A DNA stretch of 64,000 nucleotides from CBDFHJ01 sp965247635. Lineage in GTDB: Bacteria; Chloroflexota; Dehalococcoidia; Lucifugimonadales; Australimonadaceae. The stretch covers positions 372,001 through 436,000 of the forward strand of contig CBDFHJ010000010.1 of NCBI GenBank assembly GCA_965247635.1, written 5' to 3'. The notes beneath the pieces were generated by a model. The model was not told the origin of the DNA and searched no databases. It saw only the letters and a program-made list of their open reading frames with translations. The translations under genes and the position numbers were made by a program. This document shows positions 41,074 to 49,361 of the stretch, in pieces; the first letter of the stretch is position 1; each line of letters starts with the position of its first letter.

Positions 41074-41595
41074 ATGGCCGCCATGGAGTACGCCCGGCTG
41101 ATCCGCGAGATTCCAGACTTCCCGCAACCGGGCATCCTTTTTCGCGACATCACGCCCCTGCTGAACGATGCGGAGGCCTTCCGTCAGGTGGTCCACGACA
41201 TGGCCGCGCCCTTCAAGAGCCACGGCATCGACCAGGTCGTGGCCATCGAGGCTCGCGGCTACCTCCTCGGAGCACCCATCGCCCTGGAACTCGGTGCGGG
41301 GTTCGTGCCGGTGCGCAAGGTGGGTAAGCTCCCCTTCCGGACTTATCAGGCGGACTACCAACTGGAATATGGCTCCGCCACCATCGAGATGCACCAGGAC
41401 GCGCTCCTGGACCACCATAAGGTCCTGCTGGTAGACGACGTGCTGGCCACGGGAGGGACTATGGCGGCCACCATACGGCTGGTGGAGCAGTCCCACGCCC
41501 AGGTGGACGGCATCGTGGTGCTGATTGAGCTTACCGCCCTGGACGGCCGCGCCAAGCTAGGGGACCACCCCCTCTTCTCCCTCATGCAGCTCTAG
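41074..41595 (+). CDS. apt: Adenine phosphoribosyltransferase
   Basis: A 173-residue type I phosphoribosyltransferase that salvages adenine to AMP with PRPP. The PRPP-binding motif VLLVDDVLATGGTM is at residues 117-130, and the N-terminal IPDFPQPGILFRDITPLL (13-30) is diagnostic for APT. RKVGKLPF is the flexible loop region. Complete length. ATG 41074 lies shortly after GAGGAG; ATG 41083 is possible. Single gene between the hydrolase terminator and a repeat. Confidence 0.96.
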   Translation: MAAMEYARLIREIPDFPQPGILFRDITPLLNDAEAFRQVVHDMAAPFKSHGIDQVVAIEARGYLLGAPIALELGAGFVPVRKVGKLPFRTYQADYQLEYGSATIEMHQDALLDHHKVLLVDDVLATGGTMAATIRLVEQSHAQVDGIVVLIELTALDGRAKLGDHPLFSLMQL

Positions 41596-41632
41596 GCACT
41601 GCCTAGGGGACCGTCATGGCCATAGGAAGCAC

Positions 41633-41704
41633 TGTCATTCCTCAGCTTTCATTCCCGAAGGGAACGAGATTCTTCGTCCCGATTGCATCGGGACTCGGAA
41701 TGAG
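41633..41704 (+). repeat. TGTCATTC-type intergenic repeat
   Basis: The element runs from TGTCATTCCTCAG to GGACTCGGAATGA, with an inner palindrome TCCCGATTGCATCGGGA and ACGAGATTCTTCGT. Same family as copies at 29.6-29.8, 43.7 and 57.4 kb. Confidence 0.7.
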
Positions 41705-41796
41705 CGTGTTACATGTTTCTTAGTTGCCGGTTTGTTGTTTAACACCTAAAGGGTTTTGCTATCTCACAATGGTTGTGAAGACGTAGAGGAAGCGCT

Positions 41797-42306
41797 TTGA
41801 CTGTCGATGAAGAAGTAGGCCGATATCTCCGGACAGACCCTCGTGTAGCCAATGTCCAGCTAGTGGGGTCCAGGAAACAAGGACGCGCTGGGCCACTTTC
41901 CGATTGGGACCTCGTAGTTGATACAACTGACGTGGAAGGCACTGTTAATGCCATTCCACGACTTTTGGAGCCACTGAAGCCCATCTATCAGTTTTTGAAT
42001 CCACTTCCGGAGGAGATGTGGAATTACATCATTATGCTTCCAGGCCCTGTGATCGTTGACCTTCATTTCCAGCAGGAACTCCAACCAGAACCTCCTTGGC
42101 GTATGGCTGCAGAAAACCTGCAGTTGATTGACACCCATTTCTGGGACTGGGTTCTCTACATGGCCAGGAAATCGATGAAAGGTGAGGATGGCCTTGTCAT
42201 CTCTGAACTCCACAAAATGCATTGGTATCTTCTATCGCCGATGGGGGTCACTGATTCGCCTACCATAATCAAAGACGCGATCGAGGTATCTTCAAAAAGT
42301 GTGTAA
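41797..42306 (+). pseudogene. Nucleotidyltransferase-fold gene truncated by the insertion sequence
   Basis: The remaining 169 residues hold a polymerase-beta-type nucleotidyltransferase fold: GS at 24-25 and the metal-binding Asp36 and Asp38 in LVGSRKQGRAGPLSDWDLV. A third acidic residue may be Asp in VIVDLHF. The last two codons and stop come from the left end of the IS256-type element at 42299, so the true C-terminus is lost; related aminoglycoside-adenylyltransferase-like proteins are about 250 residues. The gene is visibly richer in A and T than its neighbours, which suggests transfer. TTG start with AGAGGA six bases before. The natural substrate is unknown. Confidence 0.7.
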
Positions 42307-43634
42307 ACAGTCAGGCGGTGTACCCTCTCTCTGAACAACACGGGCTCGAGGCCCAAGAGAGGAGATAGACCGCCCATGAGGAAGGAAAGCACTGAGAGTA
42401 GGTCGGAGTCAAGGCCGGAGTGGGAGCAGTTGGAGGATTGGGTGCGAAGCCAGGTCCAGAGGCTGATCCAGGAGTTGCTGGAGGAGGAGGTGACGGCGTT
42501 TCTGGGAAGGGCGAAGTCGGCGCTCAGATCCGACTCGGACAACGATACCGGCTATCGGAACGGATACGGCAGAGCCCGGAGGCTTACGCTGAGTTCGGGA
42601 ACGATACAGCTGAGGCGGCCGCGAGTCCGCGATACCGAGGAGCAGTTCGAGAGCCGGCTGCTGCCGCTGTTCGTCAACAGGACCAGGAAGGTTGCTGAGT
42701 TGATCCCCGAGCTGTACCTGCACGGTCTATCCGAAGGCGACTCCGATCTGGCTTTGCGGGGGCTGCTGGGAGAGGACGCACCGGTATCGGCGAGCACGGT
42801 GGCCCGGTTGAAGTCCAAGTGGAACGATGAGCTTGCCCAATGGCGCAGCCGGCCCCTAGATGACCTGGAAGTGGTCTACATGTGGGTGGATGGAGTCTAC
42901 GTCAAGGCTGGTCTTGAGAAGGAGAAGGCGGCAGTACTGGTGGTGGTGGCGGCCCTGAGCGACGGGAGCAAGGTGGTGGTGAGCGCTGTTCCCGGATACA
43001 GGGAGTCCACAGAGAACTGGTCCGATGTGCTCAGGGACATGAGGCGCCGCGGGCTGGAGTGCCCGAGGCTGGTGGTTGGGGACGGACACCTGGGCATCTG
43101 GGGAGCTCTGCGCAACGTCTATCCGCAGGCGGCAGAGCAACGCTGCTGGAACCACAAGATCGTAAACGTGCTCGCCAAGCTTCCAAAGCGACAACAGGAC
43201 CAGGCCAAGCTCATGCTGCGTACTATCCCCTACGCGCCGACTCGGACAGAGGCTGAGCGGCTCAGGACGGTGTTCACCAGGTGGTGCGGCGACCATTCCT
43301 ACGAGGCGGCCTCAGAGGCCTTGGAGCGGGACTGGGACCGCATGGTCACCTTCTATGACTTCCCAAAGGAGCACTGGGGGCACCTTCGCACGACGAACCC
43401 GGTAGAATCACCCTTCGCGGCCCTCAGGCTTCGGACCGATGCCGCCAAGCGCTACAAGAGGGTCGATCGGGCGATAGCGGTGATCTGGAAAATGTTGATG
43501 GTCGCCGAACAGCGCTTCAGGCGTCTGAAGGCCCCTGAGTTGATCGAAGACGTCTATCTCGGTGCACAGTATGCGGATGGAATCGCCATTGAATCAACGG
43601 CTGAGAAGGTCGCCGCCTGATGTCGTTTACACAC
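42299..43634 (+). mobile_element. IS256-family insertion sequence
   Basis: A 1336-base element with inverted ends: GTGTGTAAAC at 42299-42308 and its complement GTTTACACAC at 43625-43634, with further matching bases inside (GTCAGGCGG on the left, CCGCCTGAT on the right). It encodes one intact transposase. The 8-9 bases flanking each side do not match (TTCAAAAA left, CTATTGAC right), so no target duplication is visible; a deletion next to the element is likely. Confidence 0.88.
42376..43620 (+). CDS. IS256-family (Mutator-like) transposase
   Basis: A 414-residue DDE transposase. The catalytic residues are Asp172 (in MWVDGVYVKAG), Asp246 (in LVVGDGHLGIWGAL) and Glu344 (in TTNPVESPFAALRLRT). The CWNHK motif at 267-271 is typical for the family, and the helix-turn-helix-like N-terminus (about 20-60) should bind the inverted ends. 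No frameshift or stop, so it should be active. GAGGAGA-like ribosome site at 42358-42365. Confidence 0.95.
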   Translation: MRKESTESRSESRPEWEQLEDWVRSQVQRLIQELLEEEVTAFLGRAKSALRSDSDNDTGYRNGYGRARRLTLSSGTIQLRRPRVRDTEEQFESRLLPLFVNRTRKVAELIPELYLHGLSEGDSDLALRGLLGEDAPVSASTVARLKSKWNDELAQWRSRPLDDLEVVYMWVDGVYVKAGLEKEKAAVLVVVAALSDGSKVVVSAVPGYRESTENWSDVLRDMRRRGLECPRLVVGDGHLGIWGALRNVYPQAAEQRCWNHKIVNVLAKLPKRQQDQAKLMLRTIPYAPTRTEAERLRTVFTRWCGDHSYEAASEALERDWDRMVTFYDFPKEHWGHLRTTNPVESPFAALRLRTDAAKRYKRVDRAIAVIWKMLMVAEQRFRRLKAPELIEDVYLGAQYADGIAIESTAEKVAA

Positions 43635-43701
43635 CTATTGACGTAACCTCGACTTGAGCGCGGAAATGTGCAACACGCTCGGAATGCCGAACAGTGAGCC
43701 C

Positions 43702-43731
43702 TGTCATTCTCAGTCCGCCCTAGGCGGACAC
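43702..43731 (+). repeat. TGTCATTC-type intergenic repeat, partial
   Basis: TGTCATTCTCAGTCCGCCC then TAGGCGGACACC: the left half of the family with the inner palindrome GTCCGCCCTAGGCGGAC, lacking the right half. Right of the IS, in the 276-base gap before ribD, where I see nothing else. Confidence 0.6.
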
Positions 43732-43896
43732 CGTTTGCTGCAATAGCAAAATGCCCTAGATAGCAGACGTTGACGCGATTTTCCTACCCAAAGCCCGCCC
43801 CCATCGCTACTTATTAGAGCCGTCGCTGAACCCCTGGCTTGCAGGGCTTTGCCGCCCAAGCCATACTAGAGCCATACCTTGCCAGGGAGACCGGCC

Positions 43897-45078
43897 ATGG
43901 AGCCTGCCACCCAGCCGATGCATCAGGCGCTGGCGCTAGCCCACAGGGCCGTGGGCAGCACGAGCCCGAACCCAGCCGTGGGCGCGGTGCTGGTGAAGGA
44001 CGGCCAAGTCGTGGGCAGCGGCTTCACGCAGCCGCCGGGAGAGGCCCACGCCGAAGTGGTTGCCCTACGCGAAGCGGGCGCCCAAGCCCACGGGGCCGCC
44101 ATGTACGTCACCTTGGAGCCGTGCCCACACCAAGGCCGCACGCCCCCCTGCGTCGACGCCATCATCGCGGCGGGCGTGGCCGAAGTGCACATCGGTGTCC
44201 TGGACCCGAACCCCGCCGTCGATGGCCAGGGCAAGGCGGCCCTAGAGCGCGCGGGTGTTCACGTAACCATGGCCCGCCCGGGCGGCGATGAGACCCAGCA
44301 GGCCCAGCGGCTCATCGAGGCTTTCACCAAACACGTCACTACCAAGCTACCCTTCGTCACGGCCAAATTCGCCATGAGCCTGGACGGGAAGCTCGCCACG
44401 TCCACGGGGCACTCCCAGTGGATCAGCGGCGACGAAGCCCGGCTGGAAGCCCACCGCCTCCGGGCCGGGTCCGACGCGGTGATGGTGGGCATCGGCACGG
44501 CGCTGGCCGACGACCCTCGTCTGACGGCCCGGGCGGGGAGTACCCTGCACCCCCAGGCGGTGACCCCATCCTCGGCCAAACGCGCGAAGCCGCAGCGCCA
44601 GCCCGTAAGGGTGGTGATAGACAGCCACGGCCGTCTGCCTCCCGGCGCAGCCATGCTCAAGGAGCGGGGCCAGACCTTGGTGGCGGTGGCCGACGCCCCC
44701 CGCGATAGCCAGGACGTCCTCCGCGCCGCCGGTGCGGAGGTGGTGGTGGTGCCGGGCGAGGATGGGCGCGTAGCCTTGCCGGCGCTCCTGCGGCTTTTAG
44801 GAGCGCGGGACGTCACGTCGCTGCTGGTGGAAGGCGGCGCCGAGCTGCTGGGGGCGCTCTTCGACCAGCGCCTGGTGGATAAGGTCGTGGCCTTTGTCGC
44901 GCCATTGGTCATCGGTGGCGGCCTGGCGCTGTCACCGGTGGGTGGCCGCGGAGCATCCAAGGTGGCGAACGCCCTTCAGCTGCGGGACGTCCGATACGAG
45001 CAGGTCGGCCGCGATATGATGGTAATCGGGTATCCAAGCCTCGGCGGCGCGGAAGCGGCCGATGGCGGGCAACCATAG
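43897..45078 (+). CDS. ribD: Bifunctional diaminohydroxyphosphoribosylaminopyrimidine deaminase/reductase
   Basis: A 393-residue riboflavin enzyme with an N-terminal zinc deaminase (about 1-140) and a C-terminal NADPH reductase (about 145-390). The deaminase zinc motifs are HAEVVALREAG and TLEPCPHQGRTPPC; the reductase has KFAMSLDGKLAT, SQWISGDEARLEAHRLRA-type sequence and LLVEGGAELLGALF. Both halves complete. I start at ATG 43897, six bases after AGGGAGA, instead of the TTG six codons upstream. First gene of ribD-ribE-ribBA; no FMN riboswitch was recognised upstream. Confidence 0.95.
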   Translation: MEPATQPMHQALALAHRAVGSTSPNPAVGAVLVKDGQVVGSGFTQPPGEAHAEVVALREAGAQAHGAAMYVTLEPCPHQGRTPPCVDAIIAAGVAEVHIGVLDPNPAVDGQGKAALERAGVHVTMARPGGDETQQAQRLIEAFTKHVTTKLPFVTAKFAMSLDGKLATSTGHSQWISGDEARLEAHRLRAGSDAVMVGIGTALADDPRLTARAGSTLHPQAVTPSSAKRAKPQRQPVRVVIDSHGRLPPGAAMLKERGQTLVAVADAPRDSQDVLRAAGAEVVVVPGEDGRVALPALLRLLGARDVTSLLVEGGAELLGALFDQRLVDKVVAFVAPLVIGGGLALSPVGGRGASKVANALQLRDVRYEQVGRDMMVIGYPSLGGAEAADGGQP

Positions 45079-45089
45079 CAGAGGCAACC

Positions 45090-45668
45090 GTGTTCACCGG
45101 TATCGTGGAAGAGGTCGGCACCGTCAAGGAAGCAGGGTCCCACAGGCTGGTGGTGGGCGCCGCCACCGTGATGTCGGACCTGGCCGTGAGCGATAGTATC
45201 GCCGTCAATGGCGCCTGCCTCACGGTGGTAGAGACGACGGCGAACGCCTTCACCGTGGAGCTTTCCGAGGAAACGGTGGGCCGGACCAACCTGGGCGTGC
45301 TCAAGCCCGACGAACCGGTCAACCTGGAGCGGGCCCTGGCCGCCAACGGGCGCATGGGAGGCCACATCGTTCAAGGACACGTGGACGGCGTCGGCACCGT
45401 GCTGGAGCTCGGTGGTCCGCCCGAGGAGTGTGTGCTGCGGGTGGGCCTGCCGGACCCGCTGGCCAAATACGTCGTCGAGAAGGGGTTCATCGCCGTGGAG
45501 GGCATCAGCCTAACGGTAACGGACCTCCGCGATTCGGAGTTCAGCGTGGCCGTGATACCATATACCTTGGCGCAGACGAACCTCCGTTCCCATCGGCCAG
45601 GCAACGCGGTCAACCTAGAGGTGGACATCGTGGCCAAGTACGTGGAGCGGCTGCTGCCAGGGAAGTAG
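45090..45668 (+). CDS. ribE: Riboflavin synthase, alpha subunit
   Basis: A 192-residue trimeric enzyme that dismutates two 6,7-dimethyl-8-ribityllumazine molecules to riboflavin. It has the two lumazine-binding repeats: FTGIVEEVGTVKE (start) to about 95, and GHIVQGHVDGVGTV to the end. GTG start at 45090 with GAGG nearby. Eleven bases after ribD and nine before ribBA, so one operon. Confidence 0.95.
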   Translation: MFTGIVEEVGTVKEAGSHRLVVGAATVMSDLAVSDSIAVNGACLTVVETTANAFTVELSEETVGRTNLGVLKPDEPVNLERALAANGRMGGHIVQGHVDGVGTVLELGGPPEECVLRVGLPDPLAKYVVEKGFIAVEGISLTVTDLRDSEFSVAVIPYTLAQTNLRSHRPGNAVNLEVDIVAKYVERLLPGK

Positions 45669-45677
45669 AGGCGGAAC

Positions 45678-46904
45678 ATGCCACTATCGTCAGTGGACCA
45701 GGCAATCGAGGACATTCGGGCGGGCAAGCTCGTCATCATCGTCGACGACGAGGACCGGGAGAACGAAGGCGACCTGGCCCTGGCCGCCGAATGCGTGACG
45801 CCGGAGAGCATCAACTTCATGACCAAATACGGCCGTGGGCTCATCTGCGTGCCCATGACGGCCACCCGGATGGATGAGCTTGGCCTGGAAATGATGGTGT
45901 CCCACAACACCGCCCGTAACGCCACCGCCTTCACCGTCTCGGTGGACTCGGTCAAAGGGAGCACGGGCATCTCCGCCTACGACCGTGCTGCCACCGTGAA
46001 GGCCCTGCTCGACCCTGCCACCATGCCCCACGAGCTTGCCAAGCCGGGCCATATGTTCCCGCTCCGCTACCAGGAGGGTGGTGTGCTGGTCCGGGCCGGG
46101 CAGACGGAGGCCATCGTGGACTTGGCCAGGCTCGCGGGCATGCAGCCCGCCGGTTGTATCTGCGAGATCATGAACGACGATGGCACCATGGCCCGCCTCC
46201 CAGAGCTCGAGGTGTTCTCGGCGGCCCACGGCATCAACATCGTTAGCGTGGCGCAGATCATCACCCATCGGCTGCATCACGAAAGCATGGTGGAGCAGGT
46301 CGCCGAGGCCCGGCTGCCAACCCGTTACGGAGAGTTCAGGGCCATCGCCTACCGCTCGGCGGTAGACTTCGCGGAGCACGTGGCCCTGGTCAAAGGCGAC
46401 ATTCCCAGCGAAGAGCCGGTGCTGGTCCGCGTCCACAGCGAGTGCCTCACGGGCGACGTGTTCGGCAGCCTGCGCTGCGACTGCGGCTCGCAGGTGGAGA
46501 TGGCCCTGGAAGCCATCGCGCGCGAAGGGCGGGGCGTGTTCCTGTACATGCGCCAGGAGGGGCGAGGCATCGGCCTTCACAACAAGATTCGAGCCTACGC
46601 GCTGCAGGACAACGGCGCCGACACGGTGGAGGCCAACCAACAGCTAGGGTTTGCACCCGACCTGCGCCACTATGGCATCGGCGCGCAGATCCTGGCGGAC
46701 ATAGGCGTGCGGAGGATGCGGCTTCTTACCAATAACCCCCGCAAGGTGGTGGGCCTGGAGAGCTACGGCCTCGAATTGGTCGAGCGGGTGCCCATTTTGG
46801 CCCAGGACAATCCGGAGAACCGCCGCTACCTGGAGACCAAACGTGACAAACTGGGCCACCTGCTGGGGACATCGCTCGACCATCCCTCAGATACGACCTC
46901 GTAG
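45678..46904 (+). CDS. ribBA: Bifunctional 3,4-dihydroxy-2-butanone 4-phosphate synthase/GTP cyclohydrolase II
   Basis: A 408-residue fusion that supplies both precursors of riboflavin. The DHBP synthase half (about 1-205) contains VDDEDRENEGDL and a TEAIVDLARLAG segment; the GTP cyclohydrolase II half (about 210-400) has the zinc-binding CLTGDVFGSLRCDCG cysteines, YMRQEGRGIGL and LLTNNPRKVVGLE. Complete. Third gene of the operon; the last gene of the pathway, ribH, lies 232 bases downstream behind a repeat. Confidence 0.96.
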   Translation: MPLSSVDQAIEDIRAGKLVIIVDDEDRENEGDLALAAECVTPESINFMTKYGRGLICVPMTATRMDELGLEMMVSHNTARNATAFTVSVDSVKGSTGISAYDRAATVKALLDPATMPHELAKPGHMFPLRYQEGGVLVRAGQTEAIVDLARLAGMQPAGCICEIMNDDGTMARLPELEVFSAAHGINIVSVAQIITHRLHHESMVEQVAEARLPTRYGEFRAIAYRSAVDFAEHVALVKGDIPSEEPVLVRVHSECLTGDVFGSLRCDCGSQVEMALEAIAREGRGVFLYMRQEGRGIGLHNKIRAYALQDNGADTVEANQQLGFAPDLRHYGIGAQILADIGVRRMRLLTNNPRKVVGLESYGLELVERVPILAQDNPENRRYLETKRDKLGHLLGTSLDHPSDTTS

Positions 46905-46928
46905 ATAGAGCGACCCACTTTCCCCGCC

Positions 46929-47080
46929 AGGGCGCGGCCCTGGACCTACTTGCGGTGCCCCCATCGTCGTACTTCAACGTAGCGCGGCTAAGCCCTCGCC
47001 AAATCGCTGGAGTGTACGCGGACGCGGTCCGGGGCGGGTTGGGCGGGTTAAACAACCTTGGGGGTAGGACGAATACAACA
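46929..47080 (+). repeat. Composite intergenic repeat, single copy
   Basis: CCAGGGCGCGGCCCTGG, the core variant ACCTACTTGCGGTGCCC at 46944, AACGTAGCGCGGCTAAGCCC and GGTTAAACAACCTTGGGGGT occur in the same order as in the 26.7-27.1 kb array. One full unit of about 150 bases between ribBA and ribH. Confidence 0.75.
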
Positions 47081-47124
47081 CCCTGTAAGCGCCTTGCATC
47101 GCGTCCTAGCCACCTCACCCCTGC

Positions 47125-47130
47125 TACAAT
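47125..47130 (+). promoter_or_regulatory. -10 box adjoining the ribH start codon
   Basis: CTGCTACAATAGGGCC precedes ATG 47137; TACAAT ends six bases before the start codon, which fits transcription beginning at the A of ATG. No ribosome-binding sequence is present. No clear -35. Confidence 0.45.
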
Positions 47131-47136
47131 AGGGCC

Positions 47137-47676
47137 ATGGCACGAGAGCTGAAAGCCGACCTGACCGGCCGTGGCCTGCGCGTCGGCGTCATCGTATCCC
47201 AGTTCAACGAGTTCGTAAGCGCTCGGCTGCTTCAGGGCGCTCGCGACGCGTTCCAGAAGCACGGCGTGCGTGAGGAAGACCTCACGGTGGTCTGGGTGCC
47301 GGGCTCGCTGGAGCTGCCGCAAGCCGCCCAGCGCATGGCACGCAAGGGCCAGTGGGACGCCCTGGTGACCCTCGGCGCCGTCATACGCGGCGAGACGGTC
47401 CACTTCGACCTAGTCGCTAAGGAGTCGTCGCAGGGCGTCGCCGAGGTGGCACGCCAGACCGGCGTGCCCATCGCCTTCGGCGTGCTGACCACCGACACGG
47501 TGGAGCAGGCCACCGAACGCGCCGGCGGCCGGCTGGGAAACAAGGGCGCCGATGCCGCTGCGGCGGCTATCCAGATGGCCAACCTCTTCCGCCGCCTGGA
47601 CACGGACGATGCCGGGCAGGAAGCCTCCTCCGGCGAGTCCCGTGCCCCTGGCGCACGGCAGAAGGTGCGGACGTGA
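47137..47676 (+). CDS. ribH: 6,7-dimethyl-8-ribityllumazine synthase
   Basis: A 179-residue enzyme that condenses DHBP and the ribitylaminouracil to lumazine, often as a 60-mer capsid. GVIVSQFNEFVSARLLQGA, VWVPGSLELPQAAQRMA and the TLGAVIRGETVHFDLVAKES region (quoted parts: GAVIRGETVHFD) match RibH, and GVLTTDTVEQATERAGG follows. C-terminal extension of about 20 residues. No Shine-Dalgarno sequence; a -10 box lies six bases before ATG, so leaderless expression is likely. Overlaps the next gene by four bases. Confidence 0.95.
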   Translation: MARELKADLTGRGLRVGVIVSQFNEFVSARLLQGARDAFQKHGVREEDLTVVWVPGSLELPQAAQRMARKGQWDALVTLGAVIRGETVHFDLVAKESSQGVAEVARQTGVPIAFGVLTTDTVEQATERAGGRLGNKGADAAAAAIQMANLFRRLDTDDAGQEASSGESRAPGARQKVRT

Positions 47677-48128
47677 CGCTTCAAGACCGGCTGATGGACG
47701 ACCTGAAAACGGCCATGCGCGCAAACGACGAGGTCAGGCGCTTGGTCATCCGGTTGATCCGCGCGGAGGTCCAGAACGACGAGATCAGCAAGGGCCAGAA
47801 GCTAGACGACGCCGGCGTCGTGGAAGCCCTCTCGCGTATGGCCAGGAAGTACCGAGAAAGCATCGAGCTGTACAAAGGCCATGGCCGGCTAGACATGATG
47901 GAGCGGGAAGCGCTGGAGCTGAGCGTAGTCATGGAGTATCTGCCTCAGCAGCTCTCCCAGGAGGAGGTCCTGGAAATGGCCAGGCAGGCCGTCCAGGAAG
48001 TAGGCGCTCAAGGCCCCCAGGATAAGGGCAAGGTTATGGGCAAGGTTATGCCCCAGCTCCGGGGCAAAGCGGAGGGAAGCACCGTCAACACGGTGGTGAC
48101 CGACCTGCTGGAGAGCCTGGCGCGCTAG
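47673..48128 (+). CDS. yqeY: GatB/YqeY domain protein
   Basis: A 151-residue helical protein of the YqeY family, related to the tRNA-binding tail of GatB. LIRAEVQNDEISKGQKLDD, EALSRMARKYRESIELYKGHGR and the C-terminal GKVMGKVMPQLRGKAEGSTV are family features. Its role in cells is not settled; it is thought to act near tRNA-dependent amidation. GTG start overlapping the ribH stop codon (GTGA). Confidence 0.9.
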   Translation: MTLQDRLMDDLKTAMRANDEVRRLVIRLIRAEVQNDEISKGQKLDDAGVVEALSRMARKYRESIELYKGHGRLDMMEREALELSVVMEYLPQQLSQEEVLEMARQAVQEVGAQGPQDKGKVMGKVMPQLRGKAEGSTVNTVVTDLLESLAR

Positions 48129-48170
48129 CGGCTCGGACACGGGCCAGCAGACCGTCGCAGGAGGCGAAGA

Positions 48171-48875
48171 TTGCGCTTCGGAGTCTTGGTCTTCCCCGGC
48201 ACTTGGAGTGACGGCGACTGCTACCACGCCATCCACGACGTGCTCGGTGAGGAGGCCAGCTACGTCTGGCACAAAGAGACGTCGGTGGCCGGGTACGATT
48301 GTCTGGTCCTTCCCGGTGGCTTCTCCTACGGCGATTACCTGAGGCCCGGCGCAATCGCCCGCTTCTCGCCCATCATGCCGGCGGTGGTGGAGTTCGCGGC
48401 CCAGGGTGGATTGGCGATCGGCATCTGCAACGGCTTCCAGGTCCTGTGCGAGGCGGGGCTGCTGCCGGGCGCGCTGATGCGCAACAGCCACCTCCAGTTC
48501 CGGTGTCAGTGGGTCCACCTCCGTGTGGAGAACGCCCACACCCCATTCAGCAACCAGTCCCAGCAGGGCGGCGTGCTGGCCATCCCCATCTCCCACGGCG
48601 ACGGCAACTACTACGCCGACGACGAGACGCTGGCGGCGCTGGAGGCCAACGGCCAGGTGCTCTTCCGCTACTGCGGCCCGGACGGCTCGCTGACCGACCA
48701 GGCGAACCCCAACGGGTCGCGGAGCCACATCGCCGGAATCACCAACACCGCCGGCAACGTGCTGGGCATGATGCCCCATCCCGAGCGGGCGGCGGAGGAA
48801 GCGTTGGGCGGCACCGATGGCCTGGTGGTCCTTCGCTCCATCGTCCACGCCTCCGCTGGCGTCGTGCCTTCGTAG
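48171..48875 (+). CDS. purQ: Phosphoribosylformylglycinamidine synthase, glutaminase subunit
   Basis: A 234-residue class I glutamine amidotransferase that feeds ammonia to PurL in purine synthesis. The nucleophile Cys86 lies in GICNGFQVL, the oxyanion loop in LPGGFSYGDYLRPGA and the catalytic His-Glu pair in MMPHPERAAEE. TTG start at 48171 giving MRFGVLVFPG, with GAGGCG before it. It is separated from purL by the two EamA genes; the small third subunit gene purS is not seen next to it. Confidence 0.95.
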   Translation: MRFGVLVFPGTWSDGDCYHAIHDVLGEEASYVWHKETSVAGYDCLVLPGGFSYGDYLRPGAIARFSPIMPAVVEFAAQGGLAIGICNGFQVLCEAGLLPGALMRNSHLQFRCQWVHLRVENAHTPFSNQSQQGGVLAIPISHGDGNYYADDETLAALEANGQVLFRYCGPDGSLTDQANPNGSRSHIAGITNTAGNVLGMMPHPERAAEEALGGTDGLVVLRSIVHASAGVVPS

Positions 48876-48917
48876 GTGCTACCCCAGCGAGAGAAGGCTA
48901 GGAGAAGCTGACGCGCC

Positions 48918-49361
48918 ATGACCTCAGGCATGTTCTTTGCGTTTCTGGCGGCGCTGGGCTGGGGGTCCGGCGCCGTGTTCGCTCGCCGTGCCATGGCCTA
49001 CGCGCCCGCCTCCATCGTGCTCATCGTAGCCTTGGCCTTTATCCTGCTCATGGTCGGTGGCCTGGGCCTGCTGACCCTCGGCACACGAGCCTACGTGGAC
49101 GTGGACCCATCGTTTTTCGCGTGGGTTGCGCTACTGGCGGTGTTCAACTACCTGCTGGGAGAGTTCGCCCACTTCCTGGCCATACACAAGGCCAGCGTCA
49201 CTATCGTGGCGCCCATCATCGGCGCGGCGCCGCTGTTCGCCTTGGCCCTGGCGGTGACGTTGGGTAATGAGCGTCCGAGCGTGGTCACCGTCATCAGCGC
49301 CTTCATCATCGTCGCCGGAGTGGCCATCACTCTCAGCGACCGCGGGAAGGTGCTGCGATGA
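48918..49361 (+). CDS. EamA-type half transporter, N-terminal part
   Basis: A 147-residue membrane protein with five hydrophobic segments (about 3-22, 32-54, 66-85, 92-113 and 118-138), equivalent to one half of a drug/metabolite exporter. Features such as FLAALGWGSGAVFARRAM and ASVTIVAPIIGAAPLFALAL fit the EamA domain. The stop codon overlaps the ATG of the next gene (ATGA), so the pair should be made together. Substrate unknown; it lies between purQ and purL. Confidence 0.8.
   Translation: MTSGMFFAFLAALGWGSGAVFARRAMAYAPASIVLIVALAFILLMVGGLGLLTLGTRAYVDVDPSFFAWVALLAVFNYLLGEFAHFLAIHKASVTIVAPIIGAAPLFALALAVTLGNERPSVVTVISAFIIVAGVAITLSDRGKVLR

Noticed and set aside
43640..43896. FMN riboswitch before ribD
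   Set aside because: The conserved RFN sequence blocks are not present in the upstream region.
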